A stretch of 64,000 nt of DNA from Perilla frutescens (taxonomy: Eukaryota; Streptophyta; Magnoliopsida; Lamiales; Lamiaceae): the NCBI GenBank assembly GCA_026008535.1, contig BRKX01000007.1, forward strand, positions 8,641,001 to 8,705,000, in the 5' to 3' direction. The notes beneath the pieces are model-generated. The model searched no databases, had not been told where the DNA came from, and saw only the letters and a list, made by a program, of their open reading frames with translations. Position numbers and translations under genes: made by a program. Positions 21,126-32,040 of the stretch are shown one piece after another; within the stretch, counting starts at the first letter, position 1; each line of letters opens with the position of its first letter.

Positions 21126-23588
21126 GGGTTTTGGCACTGTTTTAGGATTAATCCGGGCATAAATTCGAATTGCATAATTAAATTTGATGATAAATTTATG
21201 GTGTTTAAATTTTCAGATTTAATTAGCCATGTATTTCGATTTTATGGTATTCAAAACTTGGAAGAATTTTTGATGTAAAATTCGAAAATTCTAGTTTTGA
21301 TGTATAGGAATTTTCGGTCAGTATGAGAAGTATATTTGGGATGATATTTAAAATTCTTAGAATTTTCATATTTAATTCTCATAGGGGTCGAAAATTTGGA
21401 GATCAAATTTTCGAATTTGATGTGTTATAAAATTCCCTAATTTTGTGTTAAAATTTTCGAACACTATAATTAAATTTGGATGGATTTTTGATCAACATTA
21501 AAATTTCCAGATTTAATTTGGATAGGGTTCGAAATTTTTGGTGATTAGAATTGGATTTGGTGATTTTTTATGTATATCAAAAGTTACAAAGTTCTAATCT
21601 AGATAAGTTTGAAAATAGAATTTTAAATTTGGTAATTTTTGAAGTGGATCAAAATTTCCAGATTTTTTATTCTTGTTATTTTCAAAACTTGTGGTTTTTA
21701 TTTGGAATAGTTTTTTGATTGATGTCAAAATTTTCAAATATGTTATTTTAATGTAATTCTCGATTTTAATAATTTAATTTGGAGAAGATTTTGATAAAAA
21801 TTAAATTTCCAGATTTAATTATTAGAGTGGATCGAAAATTATGGATGTTGGATTAAGATTTGATGTTATTTGATGCATATCTTAATTTACCTAATTTTAA
21901 TCTAGATAGATTTGAAAATAGAATTTTAAATTTGGAAGAATTTGAAGTGGATCAAATTTTCAGATTTATTATTTGGATAATTTTCGAAATCTATAGAATT
22001 AAGATTGGATAATGTAATTTTTGGATATATACAAATAATTATCAAAATCCAATTGTGATAAGAATTTAATTTTGGATAGGTTTTGGAAGACTTTGAAGTG
22101 GATCAAAACTTCAAACCTTATCCTTAAAGATTTAGATTCTTATGGATAATATTTGGATTAGATTCTTGATTTATATCAAGATATCCAATTATTATTTAAT
22201 TAGGGTGGAAATATTAAATAAATTTGGTGGATAATTATAAATAATTTCCAGATTTATTTTAAGTGATATTTTCGAAATATACAAGTTATAAATTGGTGGA
22301 TAATTATTTTAATTTCTAATTTTTATCTTGTGGATAATATCGAATTAATTAATTTAATTAATTAAAAAATTCGATTATTACTTAATATTCATGTATAGAT
22401 ATCATATGTTATTTTATGTGGATCATATAATATATGATTGTTGGATTTGTAGACTGTGTTTGTTTGCAGGTTTACCAACTATCATGGCTCATTTATTTTA
22501 TGTGATGTATGTTTATGTTGAATGAATGTTGGCCGTATGCCGGTTTGGCTACGTGATTTTAATCCATGAGAAAATTCATGGATTAGGTCTAGGTTTTATT
22601 TTACGTTGTTTTAATGTAATAGATATAAAGCTGTTAGACCGAGTTTTTGAGTTGTAATTTTTATTCTAGCAATATTAGATTTTTCCTTTTGGAATAGATA
22701 GTCTGTATTGAATAAAGATCGGAGATCAACTCAAAGAAGGAAAGTGGTTCAGCACCAAGAAGAAAGGTTCACCGGTTCACGTCCCGAAACCCTAAATGGA
22801 GCTAGGGTTTTCGACGAGGCGCGGTGAAGGGGGCGGCGGCCATAGCCCTGTTTCTGGAGCAGACTTTCCAGTTTTATCTCATCAATCAACATGACATATA
22901 AGCCATGATAGTTGGAATATTACTGTTGCTTATTATGTTGAAGCATGCAATGGATGTTTATCATTTTATGTGATGTTTGCATGTTCGATAATGGGATAAA
23001 ATGAAACCTCAAACATAAATAACTAAGTGGGAGAGATTCATACCAAAGTATGTAGAAATCTCATACGGTCTCCATTAAATCTGGTTTAATTGAGAAGTGA
23101 TGGGCATGCGCGTTGACATCGGTCTTCCTCCATATCGGATGTGTCATATCACAGATTTCTCTAGAAATTAAATCTCCTAAATGGATAGCTGTAGAACACT
23201 ATTAGGACTAACTGACTCCTCCATCTGGAGCGGTTAAATTCAAGTAGTGATCTTGGTGCGAAGATAACGGTGTGCACACTTAGATGTAATTTATTGATAA
23301 ACGTCCACACGATCGTGGCTTATCAGTTGCACGATTACATGACCGTGTTTATTATCCGGCTATTAATTTGCTTTTGTAAGGAAACTCAACTGGAGGCAAA
23401 TTAAATGTTTAACCTATTTAAAAATGAATTTTATAAACGTCTACACTATCGTGGCTTATAAAAGACGTTTTTAAAGTGTCGGTGGAAAAGTATATAATTC
23501 TTATGAGGTTTTCGATTATATACTGTTTATCCTAAACATGTTTTGTGACTGTACTGTATGTTTTAATTTTAGTTATTTCATATCATCA
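21126..23588 (+). other. Copia-2 long untranslated leader with degenerate repeats
   Basis: About 2.46 kb without a coding frame. The part at about 21130-22340 is AT-rich and internally repetitive: a >70-bp unit including 'gaaaatagaattttaaattt' and 'gaagtggatcaaa' occurs near 21596 and again near 21899 (about 303 bp apart), with a weaker third copy near 22081. A short GC-rich patch lies at about 22810-22850. This is long for a Copia leader. Confidence 0.7.
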
Positions 23589-24779
23589 ATGACACTCTCC
23601 AATCTATCCTCAATCCTCAAAGAAAACAAACTTGTCGGTGAAAACTACAATGACTAGCTTCGTAACCTTAACTTAGTTCTTGTTGCTGAGGGACACAAGT
23701 TCGTACTTAATGAGGTTTGTCCTCCACAGCCAGATGAGGGTTCTGACGAAACCCAAAAGGTTGCATATGATAAGTGGGTTAGGTCTAATGAGATATCACG
23801 CTGTTACATCTTGGCATCTATGTCAAGTGTGTTGCAACATCAGCATGAGCCTATGAAAATCACTTATGATATCATGTACAACCTTAGGCAGCTATTCGGT
23901 CATCAGAACCGCTCGGCACGCCATTTGGCAATGAAAAAGCTAATGGATGCGAGAATGTCTGACTCCAAACATGTTAGGGATCACGTTCTCACGATGATGG
24001 GGTATTTATCTGAGATCGAGACCTTGGGTGGAGAGCTAGATGGCGATTCTCAAATCGACATTGTACTTCATAGCTTGTCCTCGAAGTTTGAGCAGTTCAA
24101 GCTGAATTTTAACATGATTAAAAGGGATGTCAGCCTGACTGAACTGCTCATAGATCTTCAGGCGGCTGAATTGCTCCAAAAGAGCGATCCTCATGCCCAC
24201 ATAGCTGAAAGAGGCGCGTCTTCTTCTGGTGGAAAAAGGAAGAAGAGAAACACACCTAAGAAGGCTGCAGATGAGGCGCCTAAGGCAAAGAAGCCAAAGG
24301 CAAAGATTCCCCCCGAGGAGTTCAAGTCGAAGACTAAGTGCTTCAGATGCGGCCAACCAGGTCACTGGAAGGCTGCGTGTCCTAACAAGAAGAAGAAGAG
24401 AGGTACATCTCACACTCTGGTTGTGGAAACATGTTTAGCAACTTGTTATACACAGTCATGGGTAGTAGATACTGGAGCTACTGATCATGTTTGCATGTCT
24501 TTACAGGGGATCCTGGTAAAAAGACAGCTAAGTGAGGACGAGATCACCGTCTACATGGGCAATGCTACAAGAGTAGCGGCTGTTGCAGTGGGAGAAGTTG
24601 TTTTACCTTTCAGTAGTAATAGAATTTTGGTTTTGAAAGATTGTCTTTATGTACCTGGTTTTAGGCGAAACTTGGTTTCAGTTTCTCAATTGATTATGGA
24701 TGGATATTCTGTTTCTTTTGATAACAAAGTAGTTATCTTTAGTGGTAAATATTTTATCTGTTCTGGCACATTGGATTGA
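23589..24779 (+). pseudogene. Copia-2 gag and protease
   Basis: ATG 23589 opens MTLSNLSSILKENKLVGEN, then codon 23 is TAG (23655-23657) where Trp is expected. The frame continues through a gag domain (LRQLFGHQNRSARHLAMKKL, LHSLSSKFEQFKLNFNM), a basic Lys-rich stretch, a CCHC knuckle CFRCGQPGHWKAAC (~24340-24380) and a protease active site WVVDTGATDHVC (~24459-24494). It reaches a TGA at 24777-24779, beyond which the same frame continues into pol. It would encode capsid/nucleocapsid and the aspartic protease. The 23811 start of the open frame is internal. Confidence 0.85.
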
Positions 24780-27488
24780 CACTTATACTTTCTTAAACCA
24801 ATTGAAAACACTACGCAAAGACAACTGTTAAATACATCGATCATAAACCCTAACAAGAGAAAAGAACCTTCAGAATTGAATCAAACCTATCTTTGGCATC
24901 TAAGGCTAGGTCATATTAACCTTAAGAGGATACAAAGGTTTGTAAACGATAGACCATTGTCTTCTTTGGTACTGGAATCATTCCCTTTGTGTGAATCTTG
25001 TTTGGAAGGTAAAATGACCAAGCGTCATTTTCAGTCAAAAGGAAATAGATCCGAAGGGCTATTAGATTTGATTCACTCTGATCTGTGCGGCCCTATGTCA
25101 GTTCAAGCTCGAGGAGGGTTCGAGTATTTCATCACTCTCATTGATGATTACTCTAGATACGGTTATATCTACCTGTTGCGTCGCAAGTCTGAATGCTTTG
25201 AGAAATTCAAAGAGTTTAAGGCGGAAGCGGAGAAACAAATAGGTAGAAGTATCAAGTCACTACGTTCCGATCGTGGTGGCGAGTACCTCTCAAGTGAATT
25301 TAGGGATTATATGGCAGAGAATGGGATTATATCCCAGCTGACTACGCCTGGAACGCCACAGCAGATGATGAGTTATTCTGAGTTGCCCTTTTTGTTCTGG
25401 GGATATACCCTGGAAACAGCAGCCTATATTCTTAACTTGGTTTCGTCGAAATCAGTTCCTGCTACACCCACAGAACTATGGACTGGACGAAAGTCCAGTT
25501 TGAACCATATTCGGATTTGGGGTAGCCCAACACACGTGTTGGACAAGGAAGCTGATAAGCTGGCTCCTCGTACTGATGTAAGGTTGTTCGTTGGATATCC
25601 TAGAGGAACGAAAGATGGTTTATTTTATAGTCCTAAGGATCAGAAGATCATTGTTAGCACCAATGCTCTATTCTTAGAGGAAGACTATGTCATAAACCAC
25701 AAACCAAGGAGTCAAATCATCCTTGAGGAGTTAAGGGGAGGATCGAATCCTACACCAGTTGTACAAGAAGAGGAACCACCAAACACTGCACAACGTGTCA
25801 CAGAAGTACAGGAACTGCCTTGTCGCAGGGGGAGGGTTGTACGCCAACCTGATAGATTCATTGGTCTGGGAGAGGCTTCAGATTTCCCAGAAGGTCTCAA
25901 TGAAATTGATCCCAGGACCTATAACGAGGCAATTCGAGATAAAGATGCGGATTCTTGGACAACTGCAATGGAGTCTGAGATTGGATCTATGGATCGCAAT
26001 CAAGTCTGGGAACTTGTAGGACCACTAGATGGGGTAAAACCCATTGGCTGTAAGTGGGTGTACAAGCACAAGAGAGGATCTGACAGGAAGGTTGAAACCT
26101 TTAAAGCAAGATTGGTGGCAAAAGGGTATACTCAGAAAGAAGGAATCGATTATGAGGAAACCTTTTCACCGGTAGCCATACTTAAGTCAATCCAGATTCT
26201 CTTGTCTATTGCCGCTCATTTGGATTATGAGATCTGGCAGATGGATGTCAAGACAGCTTTCCTAAATGGAAGTCTTGAAAAAAACATCCACATGAAACAA
26301 CCAAAGGGATTCATTGCTAAGGGACAAGAGCACTTGGTGTGTAAGCTTAAGAGATCCATTTATGGACTTAAGCAGGCATCGAGATCTTGGAACATCTGAT
26401 TTGACGAGGTTATCCAGTCATATGGATTCGTGTAAAGTCCAGATGAGAGCTGTGTGTACAAAAAATGTGACGGAAACGTGGTGGCATTTCTCGTACTTTA
26501 TGTTGATGACATCTTACTTATTGGAAACAGTAAGAAGGCGTTATCAAACATTAAGGTGTGGTTTTCTAAGCAGTTCGATATGAAGGATCCAGGTGAAGCC
26601 GGACATGTCCTTGGCATCAAGATCATTCAAGATCTCCAGAAAAGGATGTTATGCCTGTCCCAGGTGACTTATATCGATACAGTGCTAGCTAGGTTTGGCA
26701 TGCAAGATTCCAAGAAAGGTTTTATACCTTACATGCATGGAATTCATCTATCCAAGGAAATGTATCCCCAAACACAGTCTGAGATAGAGGAAATGAAGAA
26801 AGTACCATATGCTTCGGCTGTGGGAAGTTTAATGTATGCTATGCTATGCACTAGGCCTGATATATTCTATGTCGTTGGCATGGTAAGCAGATATCAGTCT
26901 AACCCTGGACAAGGTCACTGGACTGTGGTAAAAAACATTCTCAAGTACCTTAAAAGGACTCGAGATTACATGTTGGTTTTCCGCTCTGATAGTCTAGTGC
27001 CTTTGGGTTACACGGACTCAGATTTTCAATCCGACAAAGATCAGAGTAAGTCTACCTCGGGCTATGTGTTTACATTAGGAGGCGGATCCATCGCATGGAG
27101 GAGCATTAAGCAGAAATGCATTGCGGATTCTACCATGGAAGCTGAGTATATAGCTGCCTCTAAGGCTGCAAAAGAGGTTGTCTAGCTCCGCGGGTTCCTA
27201 GTGGGCTTGGGCGTGGTTTCTGATTTGTCTAAGACTATCACGATATACTGTGATAACTCTGGTGCAGTGGCAAATTCGAAGGAACCCAGAGCCCACAAGG
27301 CAAGTAAACACATAGAGAGAAAGTACCATCTTATACGAGAAATCGTTAAGAGAGGAGACGTGGCGGTGGTCAAGATTGCATTGGAGGACAACCTGGTTGA
27401 TCCATTCACGAAGAGCCTACCGGCTAAGACCTTTGATGGTCACGTGGAGAAAATGGGAGTGAGATGCAGACCTGGTGGCGCAGTTTGA
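24780..27488 (+). pseudogene. Copia-2 pol: INT, RT, RNase H
   Basis: The same frame as gag, interrupted by stops. The integrase has its zinc region (LWHLRLGHINLKRI ... CESCLEGK) and catalytic D residues (DLCGPM, DDYSRYGY, SDRGGEY). At about 25364 TTPGTPQQ joins directly to MMSYSELP, so the ~20 residues containing the third catalytic acid are missing. RT has MDVKTAFLNG and YVDDILLIG, with TGA at 26397 and TAA near 26433 between them. RNase H runs (TDSDFQSD, MEAEYIA, YCDNSGAV) to 27488 with a TAG at 27183-27185 in place of a likely Trp. None of the three enzymes can be made whole. Confidence 0.88.
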
Positions 27489-27549
27489 GTTGATAGTTTT
27501 GATTGGAGAGTTAGCCAGTTAGTTATTATGCTTGAAAGACATGCTTCAA

Positions 27550-27564
27550 GTATAAGTGGGAGAT
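27550..27564 (+). promoter_or_regulatory. Copia-2 PPT
   Basis: 'tataagtgggagat' lies immediately before the 3' LTR's TGTTAG. Confidence 0.9.
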
Positions 27565-28992
27565 TGTTAGTTTTGTATACTGGAAGACTTGTCTTTGTAT
27601 ACTTTTCTGATGATATGATGATATGAAATGAAAGTTATTGCAGTCACTGTTTGCATCTAGATTATGTTCTATAATTATTTCATGCAATGTTTCATATACT
27701 TACATTGTAGATGATATAGTGTGGGGAGTCACACGGTAAGATCGTATCATTAGAACCTTGTAATGTATTAAAGAGCTCACAGCTTAGATGGTCCTGAACA
27801 CACCATCGGTACACCGTAGAATAATCTGATAAGTTAGTTTATCTTGACTAATTGATTATTCTAGTACACTCATTAGTGTATTGAGGAGGATCACGATAGG
27901 ATACTATTCTCTGTCTCTGACCCAGTTACTGAGAGAATAAAGATCCACAGAGTTCGGGTTCTGAACTCATGTGATATTGGCGAGCATATGTGTGCGTTGT
28001 TTATTACTTTGATTTATCAATGGGTGAGATCTTTTCGTAGATTGAATTCGATATCTTGGGTAATAACAATGTATACATGATGTCTCGAGCAGTATGCATG
28101 AGCACCGTGTCCTGGTGCGCCAGGTTGATGATGTTCTCTTGAGAAAACACAAGTTCATGTTGAAACCCTGTAGGTGGAATTTATTCCGTACATGAGTAAA
28201 GCTTGTGTGGTACTACTCAAGGTTTTAGATATTAATTAATTATAGCTGTCAGAGGCTGACATAATTAATTAATGAACATTATATCTTAAACATGGGGAAT
28301 GACTGGACTAAAGGAGAAAGCATATTCATAAATATGTATTAAATTGGTAGGTCAGTTTTACTTCTTTAGTGGAATAAAAGTAAAACTTAATTTTTTTAAT
28401 TATATCTTAAGTTTATTGGATATTGGATATTAAATAAATTAGTGGGCCAATTTAATATTCTTCTAGATCCCTGTTGTAGCCCAATAGACTGATAGTGGAC
28501 TGGATATTGAACTTGAGATAGAGGCCCAAACCCAGTAGGGTTTGGAGAAGTGAATTTCGCCACTTCCCTATATAAATAGGGGAGGGGGGACGAAATTTTA
28601 TGTATCATAATTCAGCCCTTCTTTGTTTCTCAAAGTTATCTACAGATTTCACAACTTTATCTAGTAGATTTCAGCCCACTCTGAATCTAGATACAGTCTG
28701 GGAATACAACAGAAGATCTTGGAGTAGAATACTGTGGTGGCCGATTTTGAGGTGCTAGGTGGCGCCAATACTGTGTTCATTCAACAGCAAGATTAGATCT
28801 TTAATCTTGTCCTCAGACCGTCTGACAATTGTAAGTAATTCGGATCTATGTCTTCCGTTTTATTAGATTCATTTTGCTTGGTTTTGTGCTTGACGTGATA
28901 AACATGCATGTGACATAAAAATTATGATTTGCATGAATATAGATTAATGAACAACCAAATAATCCTGCGGTGGTTTAATTAAAATCCCAACA
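27565..28992 (+). repeat. Copia-2 3' LTR
   Basis: Near-identical to 19680-21111, including the TATA box (about 28568-28579). It is 4 bp shorter, one visible difference being near its 3' end ('taattaaaatccc' against 'taattcgaaaaaatccc'). Confidence 0.95.
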
Positions 28993-29040
28993 CTTTTTAG
29001 GCTGAAGTGGGCATTTCATAATAAGAAAATTTATTACCTG

Positions 29041-29045
<5 letters not shown>

Positions 29046-29101
<56 letters not shown>
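29046..29101. repeat. (TC)n microsatellite, about 28 units
   Basis: Uninterrupted CT repeat of about 56 bp inside the Athila-3 3' non-coding block. Confidence 0.97.
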
Positions 29102-29105
<4 letters not shown>

Positions 29106-29729
29106 AATCAACTACCCTCTTATGCCCTATTCAGACAATGAATATTTTTTTGATACGGGCATTCTGAACACTTGAGACCAGGGGAAATTATTCTTTCTCT
29201 CATTTTTTCTTCATCATTTTTTTCTCTCGTTTTATTTTATTTTATTCCCCCTATGTTCTGGCCTTCTTGTTTTTTTTTACTCTAACAACTCCTCCTTTTT
29301 TTTATTTTCAGGCTCTTGTGATGCCCTGGCCATGTATTACCATCCCAAATAAAAAATCTGCCAGTGCATTTCATAGGCTCAAAGGGCTGCAAGGCTGTGT
29401 TGTTGGTGGATTAATTTTTTTATAAGTGGCTTAGCAAAAGATGGCCTAAATCATGTACAAATGCATCAACAATTCCAAGCTCCTTAAGCGGAACAATAGC
29501 AAGTTCTAGAACTCCTAAGTACAGAATGTTCGCACATGAAGAAAAGAAAGATGTGAAATAGGCATACATCATTAGGCTCAAATCTTCACAGGGCATGCTA
29601 AACTCTTTAGTCATCCCTATCTTACTGTGGGCATGCTGATTTTGAAAAAGCAATTAATTCGAATATATCAAAGACAATGGTCACACGAACTCACAGAAAG
29701 CATACTAACCAGAGATATTGACCACCAAC

Positions 29730-29827
29730 ACACTTTGCGTGAGACAAAGTGTTTAAACAGACTCAACAAGAAAACATAACAACAAACTGAAATGCCCCCA
29801 CCCACACACTTTGCACGAGGCAAAGTG
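29730..29827. other. two hairpins next to an internal PPT-like run
   Basis: ACACTTTG (29730-29737) pairs with CAAAGTGT (29745-29752), and CACTTTGC (29807-29814) pairs with GCAAAGTG (29820-29827). Both stems are perfect 8-mers with 5-7 nt loops. The second overlaps the end of the PPT-like run at 29795-29810. Confidence 0.75.
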
Positions 29828-30428
29828 GGTGAAACAAGGGCGACTTTAAAAAACAAAAATAAGAACAAAAAACCTAATCTAACGAAAAGAACAGAACCAG
29901 ATTACTCGGTCACGAGTTCTAGTTAGGTGAACCCAACATGTCTGAAGTAGGCAATAAGGGCTTTCTCCATGCGTACGAGTATCAGACTGGAATAAGGTAT
30001 TTTCAATTTCACTTAGCTTCTCTGTGATTACAGCAATCGCACTATCATCTTGGTGTACCCTTCCAATTGGCGGCTTCCTCGTCTCTTCAGCTCCCGTGCC
30101 CTATTATGGATAAGAGAATAATCCCTAAAATTTAGGAATCTTCTTTTATCATTTCCTTTCTCCCAATCTTCTTGATTTATCCTGTACAAATTTAAATCTC
30201 CAAGAAAATGTAAAAATAGCCCTAAACTAGTTTAATTAACTAGAAATTTTATTTAAATAAATTAAAAATGAAATAAATATAAATAAAACATAGGTTGCCT
30301 CCCAGTAGCGCCCTAGTTACTGTCGTGGGCACGACACTCCTCTGTTCAGATATTACTGGGCTCCGCGAGCCATACTACTAATAGAGATTATTTTACCTCT
30401 ACTTAATTTTCACTATTTATAAAACTCG

Positions 30429-32040
30429 TGTCAATGCCTACAAGTGTACACGCATGTATTTGTAGCAAGGATGAAACGAGGTCGATCCACAGGGAAAAAG
30501 AATTGGAATAAGAGAATGCAAGTACCACGACGATAGACGAGCGAAATATCTAGACAATGATAAGGAGAGGGTTGTTTATCTTAACACAAAACCAATACAT
30601 AAATAAATGATGAAACACCAAACAACAACAATAAACAAACTAAATAGTAATCGAGAAACAATACCAACAAGGGAGAGATCCAAAGATAAATAAAGGCAAG
30701 ACTCTAGGACATGGATACACAATGCTCCTATTGATCAATCAACAATGGTTTAAACACATAATCATGCAAAATTCATAGGTAGGAAGACCACGAATATAGA
30801 AAGAGCATCTCTCAAATATCTCTTAAATTGCGAATGCGACAAGGATGACTATCTCTAACGCATTCCAAGGTCGCACCTACCAAAGGCTCTAAGGGGTCAC
30901 ATTTCCTTCCACATAATTGACATTCGACTAAGAAGACAACTATGAAGATTTAATCCAAGAATGCTTATGATCACGGGATTGACTAGATGCAAGTGATTCA
31001 TACAAGTGATGCTAGTAAGAAGGCCACTCAAACAACATCATTCAAGTCCAAGCATGGATTAAAACCTTGACAAAGCATAATCATATATATAAAACCCAAA
31101 TCAAGATCAATATTCACATTGTTTACCACATCCTAGAGCCCTAAGGCTGTAGCCAACCATGTTCACAACAAAATCAAGAATACAAAAGGAGGAACAAAAA
31201 CCCATTCTAAATACAAGATTAAAAGAGGAGAAGAGATGAGAAAACCCAATGTAGAACACTCTTCTTCAATCTAATGGCTTGAAACTTCAAATGGATGGAT
31301 GGATCTTCTTTCTTCTTCTTGATCTTCAAAAATCCCCAAATGTGGTGTTCTCCTTGTGTATTTTCAAGTCTAAGGGGTGTTGTTCTTTTTTTTTAAAAGC
31401 TGCTATACATATATAATATAATGGACCAATAATTGAATGCCAAAAGTCAAGTTTAAATTTCATCAGTGCGGAACTCGACCCCAGGTGGTCGCGTTTTCGG
31501 GTTGAGTTTGCAACAAAGAAAAATGGCTCCTTGAAGCTCTCTGCAAGCGGGCTCTCGGTCGCGTGTCGGGGTCGAGTTTCTACTGAAGGCCGAAACTCGA
31601 CCCTAGTTGGTCACGTCCTTGACCCGCGTTTCCCTTTGCTTTTCAGGCACGACCCCTGATGGTCGCGTTTTATGCCTGAGTTTCGACTGAAGGAGTTCAC
31701 GGCGCAGAAGCTCTCTGCAAGTGACCCCTTGACTCGCGTTTTTGGCTCGCGCTTTGAAGGCCCTTGAGGCGCGACTCGTGTTGGTCGCGCCTAGGGGTCT
31801 TGGTTCAGCCTCCGGCTTGATTTTCTTGTCCTTTGCTTATTTTTGTGCAACCCTTGTCGATCAATTCTTTAACTTGACTTATTTCGCATTGTTTGAACCC
31901 AAAATTCCCTATATTGGCCATATTAAATAAAAACTAAAGATTGAAACAATATTTACATTATTTAGACATATATAAATTAAATCCTATTGCATTTATCACA
32001 AAAAATGAAATAAAAAAGAGTGCAAATTGGGCACTCATCA
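30429..32040 (-). repeat. Athila-1 3' LTR
   Basis: 1612 bp. The minus strand starts TGATGAGTGCCCAATTTGC (32040) and ends ...GGCATTGACA (30429). U3 carries a GC-rich block (31470-31830) with GGTCGCG at 31487, 31557, 31661 and 31783, and a TATA-like 'ttatattatatatg' (minus) at about 31405-31422 just downstream. The end near 30429 has the 'gaggtcgatccacaggg' phrase of this LTR group. Confidence 0.75.

Larger units (their letters stand above)
19680..28992 (+). mobile_element. Copia-2: complete Ty1/copia element, disabled
   Basis: LTRs are 1432 bp (19680-21111) and 1428 bp (27565-28992), TG...CA, with perfect TSDs CTTTT (19675-19679, 28993-28997). The primer site, long leader, gag, PR, INT, RT, RNase H and PPT follow in Copia order on the plus strand, opposite to every other LTR element in the nest. 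The LTRs differ at roughly 3% of positions by eye. Gag-pol is one continuous frame broken by several stops plus an in-frame deletion in the integrase. The lineage looks Tork/Angela/TAR-like, which I cannot settle without a tree. Confidence 0.93.
17820..30428 (-). mobile_element. Athila-3: gypsy element, 3' part only, split by Copia-2
   Basis: Pieces are the 3' LTR (17820-19327), adjoining internal DNA (19328-19674) and, beyond Copia-2, 28998-30428. On the minus strand the order is pol-proximal spacer, degraded envelope-like tail, long 3' non-coding block, PPT, LTR. It is then cut by Athila-1 at about 30428/30429, so its pol, gag and 5' LTR should lie beyond 64000. The assignment rests on the PPT/'ttgtcctcaag' context shared with Athila-1 and Athila-2 and on the 'ggttgcctccc' phrase at about 30294. 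The left flank 17815-17819 is TGTAA, the expected TSD. Confidence 0.65.
28998..30428 (-). other. Athila-3 3' internal DNA with an envelope-like tail
   Basis: From the right: the 'ggttgcctcccagtagcgcc' spacer phrase (30294-30313), then a remnant of the envelope-like C-terminus on the minus strand (about 30105-29879; AVITEKLSEIENTLF is visible), ending in TAG 29881-29879. The body of that ORF is missing, so this copy has an internal deletion. A PPT-like run (29795-29810), two small hairpins and a (TC)n microsatellite follow. The frames at 29420-29653 and 29668-29868 have no recognisable similarity. Confidence 0.6.

Noticed and set aside
24036..24438. Frames overlapping Copia-2 gag on both strands
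   Set aside because: Shadows of the gag frame with its CCHC knuckle and protease site.
29046..29101. (TC)n run as a promoter GAGA-type element
   Set aside because: A simple microsatellite inside a retroelement; nothing ties it to a promoter.
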